From: an uncultured bacterium
GTDB lineage: Bacteria; Planctomycetota; UBA1135; GCA-002686595
NCBI GenBank assembly: GCA_902826945.1
Contig: CADEGS010000077.1
Span: 1-17,555 of the forward strand
Direction of reading: 5' to 3'
DNA: 17,555 bases
Shown here: piece after piece, positions 8,059 to 14,793 of the stretch
Position numbering within the stretch: the stretch's first letter is position 1
Layout: the number at the start of each line of letters is the position of its first letter
The notes under the pieces: generated by a model
Seen by the model: only the letters and a program-made list of their open reading frames with translations
What the model was told of the DNA's origin: nothing
Database searches by the model: none
Made by a program: the position numbers and the translations under genes

Positions 8059-9114
8059 GTGGGCGCGGGCGCGAGCGTCGAGGGCGAGCTGCGCGCGCGG
8101 CCGCGGCGCTGGCTCGTCACCGGCGCGGCGGGCTTCATCGGCTCGCACCTGGTCGAGGCGCTGCTCGCGCTCGACCAGGAGGTGGTGGGGCTGGACGACC
8201 TCTCGAGCGGCTCGCTCGCGAACCTCGCGGAGGTGCGCGCCGCGGTCGGCGCGGACGCCTGGCGGCGCTTCGCCCTCGAGCGCGCGAGCGTGCTCGACCC
8301 GGCCGCCTGCGCGCGCGCGGCGCGCGGCGCCGAGGTCGTGCTGCACCAGGCCGCGCGCGGCTCGGTGCCGCGCTCGGTGGCGGAGCCCTTGGCCACGCTC
8401 GAGGCGAACGTGCGCGGCACCGTGCAGGTGGCGCTGGCGGCGCGCGCGGCCGGGGCGCGGCGGCTCGTGCTGGCCTCCTCGTCGAGCGTCTACGGCGACC
8501 GCGCCTCGCTGCCGTGGGACGAGGAGCGCCTCGGCGCGCCGCTCTCGCCCTACGCGGCCTCGAAGCGCGCGGGCGAGCTCCTGGCGCACGCGCTGTGCGC
8601 GAGCGGCGGCCCCGCCTGCGTCGCGCTGCGCTACTTCAACGTGTTCGGACCGCGCCAGCGCGCCGACGGCCCCTACGCCGCGGTCGTCCCGCGCTGGATC
8701 GAGGCCCTGCTCGACGGCCGCGCCCCGCGCCTCTTCGGCGACGGGACCAGCTCGCGCGACTTCTGCCCGGTGGCGGTCGTCGTGCAGGCGAACCTGCTGG
8801 CCGCGCTGGCGCCGCTCGAGGGGTTCCACGCCTGCAACGTCGGGCTGGGGCGGCGCACCTCGCTCTCCGCGCTCGCGCGCGCGCTCGCCGGCCTGGTCGC
8901 CGCGCGCCTCGGCGGCGCGCCGCCCGCGCCCGTGCACGAGGCGCCCCGGGCGGGCGAGCCGCGCCACAGCCAGGCCGCCGTGGAGCGCGCCCGCGACCTG
9001 CTCGGGCTCGAGCCTCGCCAGGGGCTGGAGGAGGGGCTGGAGCGCGCGCTCGACTGGTCGCTGGCCCGGCGCGCGGCGGACGCTTCGCTTCGGCCCCCTC
9101 GATCCGCACTCTAG
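8059..9114 (+). CDS. NAD-dependent UDP-N-acetylhexosamine 4-epimerase, WbpP/TviC type
   Basis: This extended short-chain dehydrogenase/reductase interconverts gluco- and galacto-configured UDP-GlcNAc(A). Visible are the NAD motif TGAAGFIG at 21-28, LHQAARGSVPRS at 95-106 (the WbpP/TviC signature region), the catalytic Ser cluster 140-143 in ASSSSVYGD, Tyr165-x3-Lys169 in SPYAASK, and RYFNVFGPRQ at 191-200. SSRDFC is also conserved, but the following family block (YIENVVQANL) reads PVAVVVQANL. The last ~15 residues are an Ala/Arg-rich tail. The start is GTG at 8059, one base after the dehydrogenase stop, which implies coupled translation. With the upstream gene it would make UDP-GalNAcA, as in Vi antigen and B-band O-antigen pathways; the exact sugar is inference. 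Confidence 0.9.
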   Translation: MGAGASVEGELRARPRRWLVTGAAGFIGSHLVEALLALDQEVVGLDDLSSGSLANLAEVRAAVGADAWRRFALERASVLDPAACARAARGAEVVLHQAARGSVPRSVAEPLATLEANVRGTVQVALAARAAGARRLVLASSSSVYGDRASLPWDEERLGAPLSPYAASKRAGELLAHALCASGGPACVALRYFNVFGPRQRADGPYAAVVPRWIEALLDGRAPRLFGDGTSSRDFCPVAVVVQANLLAALAPLEGFHACNVGLGRRTSLSALARALAGLVAARLGGAPPAPVHEAPRAGEPRHSQAAVERARDLLGLEPRQGLEEGLERALDWSLARRAADASLRPPRSAL

Positions 9115-9128
9115 GTTCCCGGACCCGG

Positions 9129-9134
9129 CCGGAG
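9129..9134 (+). promoter_or_regulatory. Ribosome binding site supporting the TTG start of the flippase
   Basis: CCGGAG lies five bases before TTG at 9140. The next in-frame ATG is far inside the protein (in HGMATVWG), so the TTG start is needed to keep the first membrane helices. Confidence 0.6.
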
Positions 9135-9139
9135 CCTCC

Positions 9140-10543
9140 TTGGACGCCACCCCCACGAGCACGACGCGGCGCATCTTCGCCGCCGCGGCGCTGATCTCGG
9201 CCGGCACGTTCGCCGTGCGCCTGGCCGGGCTGCTGAAGAGCCAGGTCGTCGCGGCGTCGTTCGGCGTCGGCGACGCGGTCGAGGCGTACTTCCTGGCCGC
9301 CGTGCTGCCGACCTTCGCCTTCGGGGCGCTCGGCGCGACCCTGCCGGCGGCGCTCGTGCCGGTCGTGGCGGGCGTGCGCGCGCGCGGTCGCACGGGCGAG
9401 GGCGGCGAGCCGGAGGCGCGCGCGCTCCTGCGCGACGTCTACGCCTGGTCGTGCGCGGTCCTGCTCGCGACGACGCTCTTGCTGGCGCTCCTGTGGCCCG
9501 CGTGCCTGCGCGTGGCGGGCGCCGGCTTCGACGCGGCGAAGAGCGCGCTCGCGAGCGAGCTGTTCCTGCTGCTGCTCCCGATCGTGCTCCTGCACGGCAT
9601 GGCGACGGTGTGGGGCGCCGTGCTCAAGGCGGAGAAGCGCTTCCTCGCCGCCACCCTCGCCCCGGGCGCCGTGCCGCTGACGATCACGCTGGTCGTGCTG
9701 GCGCTCGGCGCGCGCCACGGCGTGCACGCGCTCGTCGCGGGGCACGTCGCGGGCGTCGCGCTCGAGTGCCTGTGGGTCGGCCTCGCGCTCGGGCGCGGCG
9801 GCGCGCCCGTGCGGCCGTCGCTGCGGCTGCGCGTGACGCCCGCCTCGCGCGTGCTCCTGGCCCAGTACCTGCCGGCGGTGGGCGGCGGCCTCCTGCTCTC
9901 GGGCACGCTGGTCGTCGACCAGACGATGGCCGCGCGGCTCGAGGAGGGCAGCCTGGCCACGCTGAGCTACGCCAACGCGCTCGTCGGCGCGCTGCTCTCG
10001 ATCGGCACGACGGCGCTCGGCACGGCCATCCTGCCCTACTTCTCCGACATGGCCGCGCGCGGCGACCGCGCGCACCTGCGCGCCAGCCTGCGCGCCTCGA
10101 CGCTGGCGATGCTCGCCTGCGCCGTGCCGGCGGCGCTGGTGCTGGCGGTGGCGGCGGGGCCGATCGTGCGCCTGGTGTTCCAGCGCGGCGCCTTCGACGC
10201 CGGCGCCACGGCCGCGGTGAGGGGGGTGTTCGCGCTGTACGTCCTGCAGCTGCCGTTCTACACGAGCGTGGTGCTGTGCTCGCGCGTGCTCTCCGCGCTG
10301 CACCAGAACCGCTCGGTGCTGGTCGCGGCGGGCGTGAACCTGGCGCTGAACGTCGTGCTCAACGTGCTCTTCGTGCGCTGGCTCGGCGTGCGCGGGATCG
10401 CGCTGGCGACGAGCGTCACGCACGCGCTGGTCGCGCTGGCGCTGTGGCGCGTCGTCGATGCCCGGCTGCGCCGCGTGCCCGCTGGTCGCGACGGGCCCGC
10501 GCCGGCCGCGCCCGCGCCGCCGCCGCGAGGAAGCGCTCAGTAG
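9140..10543 (+). CDS. MurJ/MviN-family flippase, probably for a polysaccharide lipid intermediate
   Basis: This 467-residue polytopic inner-membrane protein has about 12-14 hydrophobic segments and belongs to the MOP-superfamily MviN/MurJ group. Recognisable are the N-terminal RLAGLLKSQVVAASFG (27-42), YFLAAVLPTF (50-59), LPAALVPV (68-75) and, further on, the typical LVFQRGAF and LNVVLNVLFV. Compared with E. coli MurJ, Arg18 is kept (Arg27 here), Arg24 is Lys33, Asp39 is Glu48, and the Arg52-Arg53 pair is replaced by Phe-Gly (61-62). That argues against lipid II as substrate and, with the neighbours, for a Wzx-like role. The Pro/Ala-rich C-terminal tail is poorly conserved. The TTG start follows the epimerase stop by 25 bp. 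The stop overlaps the convergent SpoIID-domain gene by 7 bp. Confidence 0.87.
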   Translation: MDATPTSTTRRIFAAAALISAGTFAVRLAGLLKSQVVAASFGVGDAVEAYFLAAVLPTFAFGALGATLPAALVPVVAGVRARGRTGEGGEPEARALLRDVYAWSCAVLLATTLLLALLWPACLRVAGAGFDAAKSALASELFLLLLPIVLLHGMATVWGAVLKAEKRFLAATLAPGAVPLTITLVVLALGARHGVHALVAGHVAGVALECLWVGLALGRGGAPVRPSLRLRVTPASRVLLAQYLPAVGGGLLLSGTLVVDQTMAARLEEGSLATLSYANALVGALLSIGTTALGTAILPYFSDMAARGDRAHLRASLRASTLAMLACAVPAALVLAVAAGPIVRLVFQRGAFDAGATAAVRGVFALYVLQLPFYTSVVLCSRVLSALHQNRSVLVAAGVNLALNVVLNVLFVRWLGVRGIALATSVTHALVALALWRVVDARLRRVPAGRDGPAPAAPAPPPRGSAQ

Positions 10544-11817
10544 CGGCGCTCGATGCGCGCGCCGGCGTAGAAGCGCGCGACGATCTCCTCGGGCGCCAGG
10601 CCGCGCTGCGCCAGGTACCAGGCGCTGACCTGGCTCAGGCCGCAGCCGTGGCCGAAGCCACGGCCCTCGAGCACGAGGTAGCCCGGCGGCTGCGAGGCGA
10701 CCACGCAGCGGTCCCAGGCCAGCGAGCGGATGCGCACCGGCCCGGCGGCCAGGCGGAACTCCGGCCCGCCGAGCTCGGTGAAGCGCGTCGCGCCGTCCAG
10801 GCGGTGGCGCACCGAGACGCGCGCCACGCGGCCGGAGTCGTCGTGGCGACCCTCGACCGAGACCGCCTCGACGCTGCCCAGGCGCGGCCGGCCCGCGGCG
10901 GCGGCGGACCACTCCGCGAGCGAGCGCGTGAGCTCGGGCAGCGGCACGTCGGTCTTCCAGCGACCGTGCGTGCTCGCGAGGCCCAGGCCCGCGGCGCCGG
11001 GCAGCGCCGCGTCGTCCGCGACGACCGGCATCGCGGGCGCGATCGGCGTCTTGCCGTCGGGCGCGAGCACGCCGGGCTTGACGCGCTCGAACGACTCGGT
11101 GCGCCCGCCCGAGCTGGCGTGGAAGAGCGCCAGCACCGGGAAGCCGCGGTAGACGAGCATCTCGCCGCGCGTCGGCGCGATCGCGCGCGCGACGCGCGCG
11201 ACGCCCTCGCTCCAGCCGTGGTAGGCCATGTCCACGCCGAAGTGCCAGTGCAGGTGCCAGGGCTCGGCGCGCCGCTCCATCCAGCGCGCGGCCGCGTAGC
11301 TGCGCGCGACGATCGCCTGCGCGGCCAGCGCCGCGGCCGGCCAGCGCGGGTTCATCTCGGCGCCGATGGCGCTGGCGAGGTAGGTCTCGAGCGGCACGCG
11401 CTCGACGAGCTCGAGCGCCCCGCGCGCGGGCTGCACGATCAGGTCGCCCGCCAGCCGCAGGCGCCGCGGCGCGCCGAACTCCGGCTGCGCGTCGACCTGG
11501 AAGACCGGGCCGCCGCCGCCGCTCAGGCGTCCGGGGCCGCGCGCGGGCTCGCCCGCGGCGCCGGCCAGGCTCCAGCCGTCCCCGCGCAGGAGGAGCTCGA
11601 TGCGTCCGGCCGCGAGGGCCGTCGTCCGCCCGTCGGCCTCCAGCCGCGCCGGCGCCTCGAGCTCGAGCGAGAGCCGCGCCCCGCGGGCGAGGAAGACGCC
11701 CAGCTCCGGCTCGCGCTCGAGCGCGGGGAGCGCGGGCGGCGCCTGGCCGCGCGCGCGCGCCGCGAGCGGCGCCAGGGCCAATCCGAGGAACGCGCGGCGG
11801 TCGATCACGCCGCGCAT
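10537..11817 (-). CDS. SpoIID/LytB-domain protein with Tat-like signal peptide
   Basis: Up to 426 residues; predicted exported. The family includes SpoIID, a lytic transglycosylase acting on stem-peptide-free glycan. The N-terminus has DRRAFLGLALAPLAARARG, a twin-arginine pattern. Residues ~120-240 carry the SpoIID core (VERVPLETYLASAIGAEMNPRW), with Glu154 in the position of the SpoIID catalytic Glu, followed by ALAAQAIVARSYA. The C-terminal GRGFGHGCGLSQ and EEIVARFYAGARI are typical. ATG at 11817 has no ribosome site at a sensible distance. GTG at 11808 has AGGA eight bases upstream and keeps the Tat motif, so it may be the real start. The gene follows the metalloprotease in the same direction and has a strong hairpin just before it. 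In this locus it could trim peptidoglycan or a cell-surface glycan for export; that is inference. Confidence 0.85.
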   Translation of the reverse strand: MRGVIDRRAFLGLALAPLAARARGQAPPALPALEREPELGVFLARGARLSLELEAPARLEADGRTTALAAGRIELLLRGDGWSLAGAAGEPARGPGRLSGGGGPVFQVDAQPEFGAPRRLRLAGDLIVQPARGALELVERVPLETYLASAIGAEMNPRWPAAALAAQAIVARSYAAARWMERRAEPWHLHWHFGVDMAYHGWSEGVARVARAIAPTRGEMLVYRGFPVLALFHASSGGRTESFERVKPGVLAPDGKTPIAPAMPVVADDAALPGAAGLGLASTHGRWKTDVPLPELTRSLAEWSAAAAGRPRLGSVEAVSVEGRHDDSGRVARVSVRHRLDGATRFTELGGPEFRLAAGPVRIRSLAWDRCVVASQPPGYLVLEGRGFGHGCGLSQVSAWYLAQRGLAPEEIVARFYAGARIERRY

Positions 11818-11824
11818 CCTGGCA

Positions 11825-11868
11825 TCGCGGGCGCGCCGAGGGAAACGCTCCCTGCGGCGCGCCCGCGA
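11825..11868. repeat. Strong GC hairpin between metalloprotease and SpoIID-domain genes
   Basis: Arms pair perfectly over 14 bp (11825-11838 with 11855-11868), then past a one-base bulge (11854) over 5 bp (11839-11843 with 11849-11853), leaving the loop AACGC. No T tract follows on the minus strand, so a classic intrinsic terminator is not shown. Its lower edge is 7 bp from the upstream-most SpoIID-gene ATG, so it could attenuate or mask that gene's start. Confidence 0.6.
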
Positions 11869-11928
11869 GCCGTGGCGAGGCGCGCGCCCGCGCCGGGGAT
11901 TCTCTCCGGCGAGGGCGCGAGCGCCGCG

Positions 11929-13653
11929 CTAGGGGACCAGGACGGCGATCGCGTTCGTGGTCGCGAGGGTGCGCGACTCGCGATCGAGGGTCCAGGCCTG
12001 GAACACGACCTCCGTGCCCGAGGGGATCCCCGCGGGCCACAGGCGCGTGACGCTGGCGTGCCCCGCGCCGTCCACGGGCAGCGCGAGCACGCCGGCGCGG
12101 CGCAGGTCGAAGAGGAGCGCGCCGCTCGCGAGGGGCTGCGGCAGCTCGTCCAGGCCGAAGAAGAGCAGCGCCTGCGAGCCGGCCGGCGCGCCGCTGACGG
12201 CGAGCTCGACCGGGGCCAGGTCGCAGGCCGTGCCCTGGCCGACCAGGACCGGGCCGACGCCGGCGACGGGCGTCACGTCGCCCCAGACCGGCTTCGTCAC
12301 GGTGATCTGGTAGGTGCCGACGCTGCCGTAGTCGGTGTAGCGGCCGTCGCGACCCACGCCGTCGACCAGCACCGTGTAGGAGCCGGCCGAGAGCTCCATC
12401 GCGATCGTGGCCTTGACCTCGTTGAGCTCGTCGTCGCTCGCGACCAGCGTGCCCGTGTCGTCGTAGAGCTCGAGCAGCATGTCGATGTTCGGGCCGGGGA
12501 CCGTGTTGGCGTCGATCGTGACGAGCCCCCCGCGCGTGTGGAACCGGAACGCGTCCTGGTCGTCGCGGCGCTCGATCAGGCCGCGCAGCACGGCCGTGGA
12601 GGGATCGGGGCAGGCGAACTGCAGGGCGTCGTTCGTCGAGGGCACCGAGGCGCCGAAGTCGTCGGCCTTGAAGGGCGTGCCGTTGGCCACCTTGGTGATG
12701 ACGTTGTAGTCGTTCTGCGTGTTGGAGGCGCCCGTGTACGAGCCGTCGCTCCAGTGCACGACGTTCTTGCCGAAGGGCGCGCCCATGATCGGGCCCCAGC
12801 TGGTCGTGCCGCTGCCGCCGGAGCCCGGGTGGTACTCCTGGCCGTTCAGGCCGTCGTGCGAAAGCCCGAAGGTGTGCCCGGCCTCGTGGCTGGCCGTCAT
12901 CGCCCCGTTGTTCGTGCCCTTGTTGAAGGCGAAGCAGGGGTTGTCGATCGAGTCGTCGAAGGAGTTCAGGAACGCGACGCCACCGATCCCGTTGCCGAAG
13001 CCGCTGGTGGCCTGCGTCATCACGACGCGGATGCCCCAGGTCGTGTCGCCGCCGCCGTTCTTCGCCAGGCCGCCGGCCGGCGGCTCCTCGGTCGTCACGT
13101 CGACCTCGAACGGCGCGAAGTCCTCGGCCACGCGGTTGAAGTGGCCGACGATCGAGTTGAGCTCGCCCGCGCTGAACGTGCCCGGGTCCCCGTCGGTGTC
13201 GAACGCCGGGAACATGATGTTGTGGTTCCAGCTGTTGCCGACCGAGTGGTGGCCGTCGAAGTCGAGGTACACCACGCGCGGCGCGCCGGGCAGGCTGTGC
13301 AGGTGGAACTCGTCGTCGCCGCTGCCGGCGGCGAGGTAGCGCGGCTCCGGCTCGCCAAGGTCCGCGGCCGGCGCGACCGCCGTGTCCACGTAGAGGACGC
13401 GCCCGTTCGCGACCCAGGCGCTGGCGTCGCGGCGCAGGAGCGCGGTCAGCTCGTCCGCCTCGAGCCCGTTCTGTCGCGCGACGCGGGCGAGGTCCGCGCC
13501 GAGCGCGCGCACGGCCTCCTCGCCGCGCAGGCCGTCGGGGTAGGCGTCCGGCAGGCGCGCCTGCCGGACGGTCTGGGCCAGCGCGGGCGCGGCCAGCAGG
13601 GCGGCGCCGAGCGCGAGCGGAACGGGGAGGGAGCGGGAGCGGGGGTCGTGCAT
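11929..13653 (-). CDS. Secreted metzincin-type zinc metalloprotease with C-terminal planctomycete-like module
   Basis: 574 residues. A Sec signal peptide (1-~27, LALGAALLAAPALAQ) leads into a propeptide-like region to ~110. The catalytic domain (~120-320) has HEAGHTFGLSH at 256-266, giving zinc ligands His256, His260 and His266 and catalytic Glu257, plus a Met-turn-like PIMGAPF (Met290). Residues ~355-452 resemble a pre-peptidase C-terminal beta-sandwich (DAFRFHTRGG ... GSYTVLVDG). Residues ~458-574 form a second beta-rich module ending TNAIAVLVP, like those at the end of many secreted planctomycete proteins. No Shine-Dalgarno precedes the ATG: the 25 bases upstream on the mRNA are almost all pyrimidine. 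The inverted-repeat element lies ~145 bp upstream. Substrate unknown; extracellular protein degradation or maturation of surface proteins is likely. Confidence 0.9.
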   Translation of the reverse strand: MHDPRSRSLPVPLALGAALLAAPALAQTVRQARLPDAYPDGLRGEEAVRALGADLARVARQNGLEADELTALLRRDASAWVANGRVLYVDTAVAPAADLGEPEPRYLAAGSGDDEFHLHSLPGAPRVVYLDFDGHHSVGNSWNHNIMFPAFDTDGDPGTFSAGELNSIVGHFNRVAEDFAPFEVDVTTEEPPAGGLAKNGGGDTTWGIRVVMTQATSGFGNGIGGVAFLNSFDDSIDNPCFAFNKGTNNGAMTASHEAGHTFGLSHDGLNGQEYHPGSGGSGTTSWGPIMGAPFGKNVVHWSDGSYTGASNTQNDYNVITKVANGTPFKADDFGASVPSTNDALQFACPDPSTAVLRGLIERRDDQDAFRFHTRGGLVTIDANTVPGPNIDMLLELYDDTGTLVASDDELNEVKATIAMELSAGSYTVLVDGVGRDGRYTDYGSVGTYQITVTKPVWGDVTPVAGVGPVLVGQGTACDLAPVELAVSGAPAGSQALLFFGLDELPQPLASGALLFDLRRAGVLALPVDGAGHASVTRLWPAGIPSGTEVVFQAWTLDRESRTLATTNAIAVLVP

Positions 13654-13707
13654 GGGGATCGGAAGGAGGGAAAGGGAGCGGCCGTGGCCGTCCCGGCCGG
13701 GGCGGGC

Positions 13708-13734
13708 GGGAGCCCGGGCGAGCCCCGGGCTTCC
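13708..13734. repeat. 11-bp-arm hairpin upstream of the metalloprotease gene
   Basis: Arms 13708-13718 and 13724-13734 around the loop CGAGC contain AGCCCGGG/CCCGGGCT and one mismatch. It falls in the presumed 5' leader of the metalloprotease mRNA, 55 bp before its ATG, and could be a leader structure or a terminator remnant; no T tract is seen. Confidence 0.45.
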
Positions 13735-13798
13735 GGAGGGGGCCCTCGATGCTCGGGCATGCGGCGCGAGACCGCAAGCCTCTCTCCCGCGGGGAGCC

Positions 13799-13963
13799 CT
13801 AGCAGCCCGTGGCAGAAGTCATTCGGCTCCAGCACGACGTCCTCCACTCCAGGTCGGCACCTGAAAGCCTCGCCGAGTCCACCGATTCGCCTGCGTTTCC
13901 AGGCACCGACCCGGAGCGGATGCCGCCGCCCTGCCGCCGAAGCACTTCTGCCACGGCTGCTAG
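13799..13963. mobile_element. 165-bp MITE-like inverted-repeat element at a sulfotransferase stop codon
   Basis: The ends 13799-13826 and 13937-13963 are inverted repeats: 25 of 27 aligned bases match, with one extra base on the left. Both begin CTAGCAGCC. The symmetry continues inward (13827-13866 with 13897-13936, 28 of 40 matching), leaving a ~30-base centre with a short stem of its own. GAGCC flanks both ends directly (13794-13798 and 13964-13968), and CTAG sits at both ends. Either could be a target duplication. It has no coding capacity. The stop codon of the adjacent sulfotransferase (TAG, 13960-13962) lies in the right end. Alternatives are a large transcription-terminating or mRNA-stabilising hairpin, or a REP-like sequence. 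The symmetry is certain; the mobile-element reading is not. Confidence 0.6.
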
Positions 13964-14793
13964 GAGCCGGCCCCCCGCCAGAGCGAGAGGTCCAGCCCGA
14001 AGTCCGCCTCCAGGCGCTCGATCTCGGGGGCGAAGCGCGGCGCGAGCTCCGCGCGCAGCTCGGGCTCGAGCGGCGGCAGCGGCGCGCGCGGCCCGAACAG
14101 CCGCGCCACGCCCAGGCGCTTGGCGAGCTGCACCGGCGCGTCCCAGTCGCGCTCGCGCAGCCAGGTGCCGACGCGCACCGCGGCCGCGTAGCCGCGCGCG
14201 CGCCGCACGCGGCCGCCGGCGTTGCGCGCGCCCTCGTCCGGCGCGGCGGGGAAGAGCGCGGGATCCACCCCGAGCAGGGCCGCCAGCGCGGCGCGCGCGC
14301 GCGCCGGCTCGCGCACGACCTGCTCGAGCACGAGCACGCACAGCCGCTCGCGCGGGAAGCGCGCCGTCCAGCGCACGAGCTGCTCGTGGTAGCGGCCGCG
14401 CGCCAGCGCGTCGGGCCGCTCGGCGAGGAAGCGGCGGAAGGTGCCCGCGTAGTCCTCGTCGCGCACGGTCAGCGCGTACTGGCTGTAGGCGCGCGCGACC
14501 GGCTCGCGCAGGATGGCGATCAGGCGCGCCCCGGGCACCAGCGCCGCGGCGCGCGCCGGGGCGTCGGGCTCGTAGAGGTAGCGCGGGGTGATCTCGCCCG
14601 CGAGCCTGTCGGCCGGGGCGCGCGCGAAGAAGGCGGCGTACCAGGCGGCGCCGCGCTCGTGGTGGCGGTCGAAGTAGTGCAGCTCCTTGCGCCGCTCGGG
14701 CAGCCACAGCGCGGGGTGGCCGCGCAGGAGCGCGTCGAGCCAGGTCGTGCCCGCGCGCTGCGCGCCGAGGCCCAGGAAGTCGGGCAGCCTCAT
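13960..14793 (-). CDS. Sulfotransferase domain protein (carbohydrate sulfotransferase type)
   Basis: 277 residues; transfers sulfate from PAPS, probably to a glycan hydroxyl or amine. The 5'-phosphosulfate loop is LGLGAQRAGTTWL (7-19), followed by LPERRKELHYFD (31-42), typical of heparan-sulfate-like bacterial sulfotransferases. The 3'-phosphate site is ILREPVARAYSQY (94-106, with Arg96 and Ser104). Arg13 replaces the Lys of many eukaryotic members, which is common in bacteria. The ATG at 14793 overlaps the stop of the upstream sulfotransferase as ATGA, so the two are translationally coupled. The protein ends LSLWRGAGS, about where relatives end, and the stop codon falls inside the 165-bp inverted-repeat element. 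Without that element the frame would continue if GAGCC was the duplicated target, but would stop at the same codon if CTAG was. A cytoplasmic location is likely, as no signal or membrane helix is seen. Confidence 0.87.
   Translation of the reverse strand: MRLPDFLGLGAQRAGTTWLDALLRGHPALWLPERRKELHYFDRHHERGAAWYAAFFARAPADRLAGEITPRYLYEPDAPARAAALVPGARLIAILREPVARAYSQYALTVRDEDYAGTFRRFLAERPDALARGRYHEQLVRWTARFPRERLCVLVLEQVVREPARARAALAALLGVDPALFPAAPDEGARNAGGRVRRARGYAAAVRVGTWLRERDWDAPVQLAKRLGVARLFGPRAPLPPLEPELRAELAPRFAPEIERLEADFGLDLSLWRGAGS

Noticed and set aside
8636..13777. Very long open frames on both strands (for example minus 8636-13777 and plus 9451-14802) with Arg/Ala/Pro-rich products
   Set aside because: They cross several clearly recognised genes on the other strand or in other frames, show no family motif, and are expected when codon position three is almost always G or C.
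13799..13963. Integron attC site as an explanation of the palindrome
   Set aside because: The expected terminal RYYYAAC/GTTRRRY cores are absent, and no cassette arrangement or integrase is seen.
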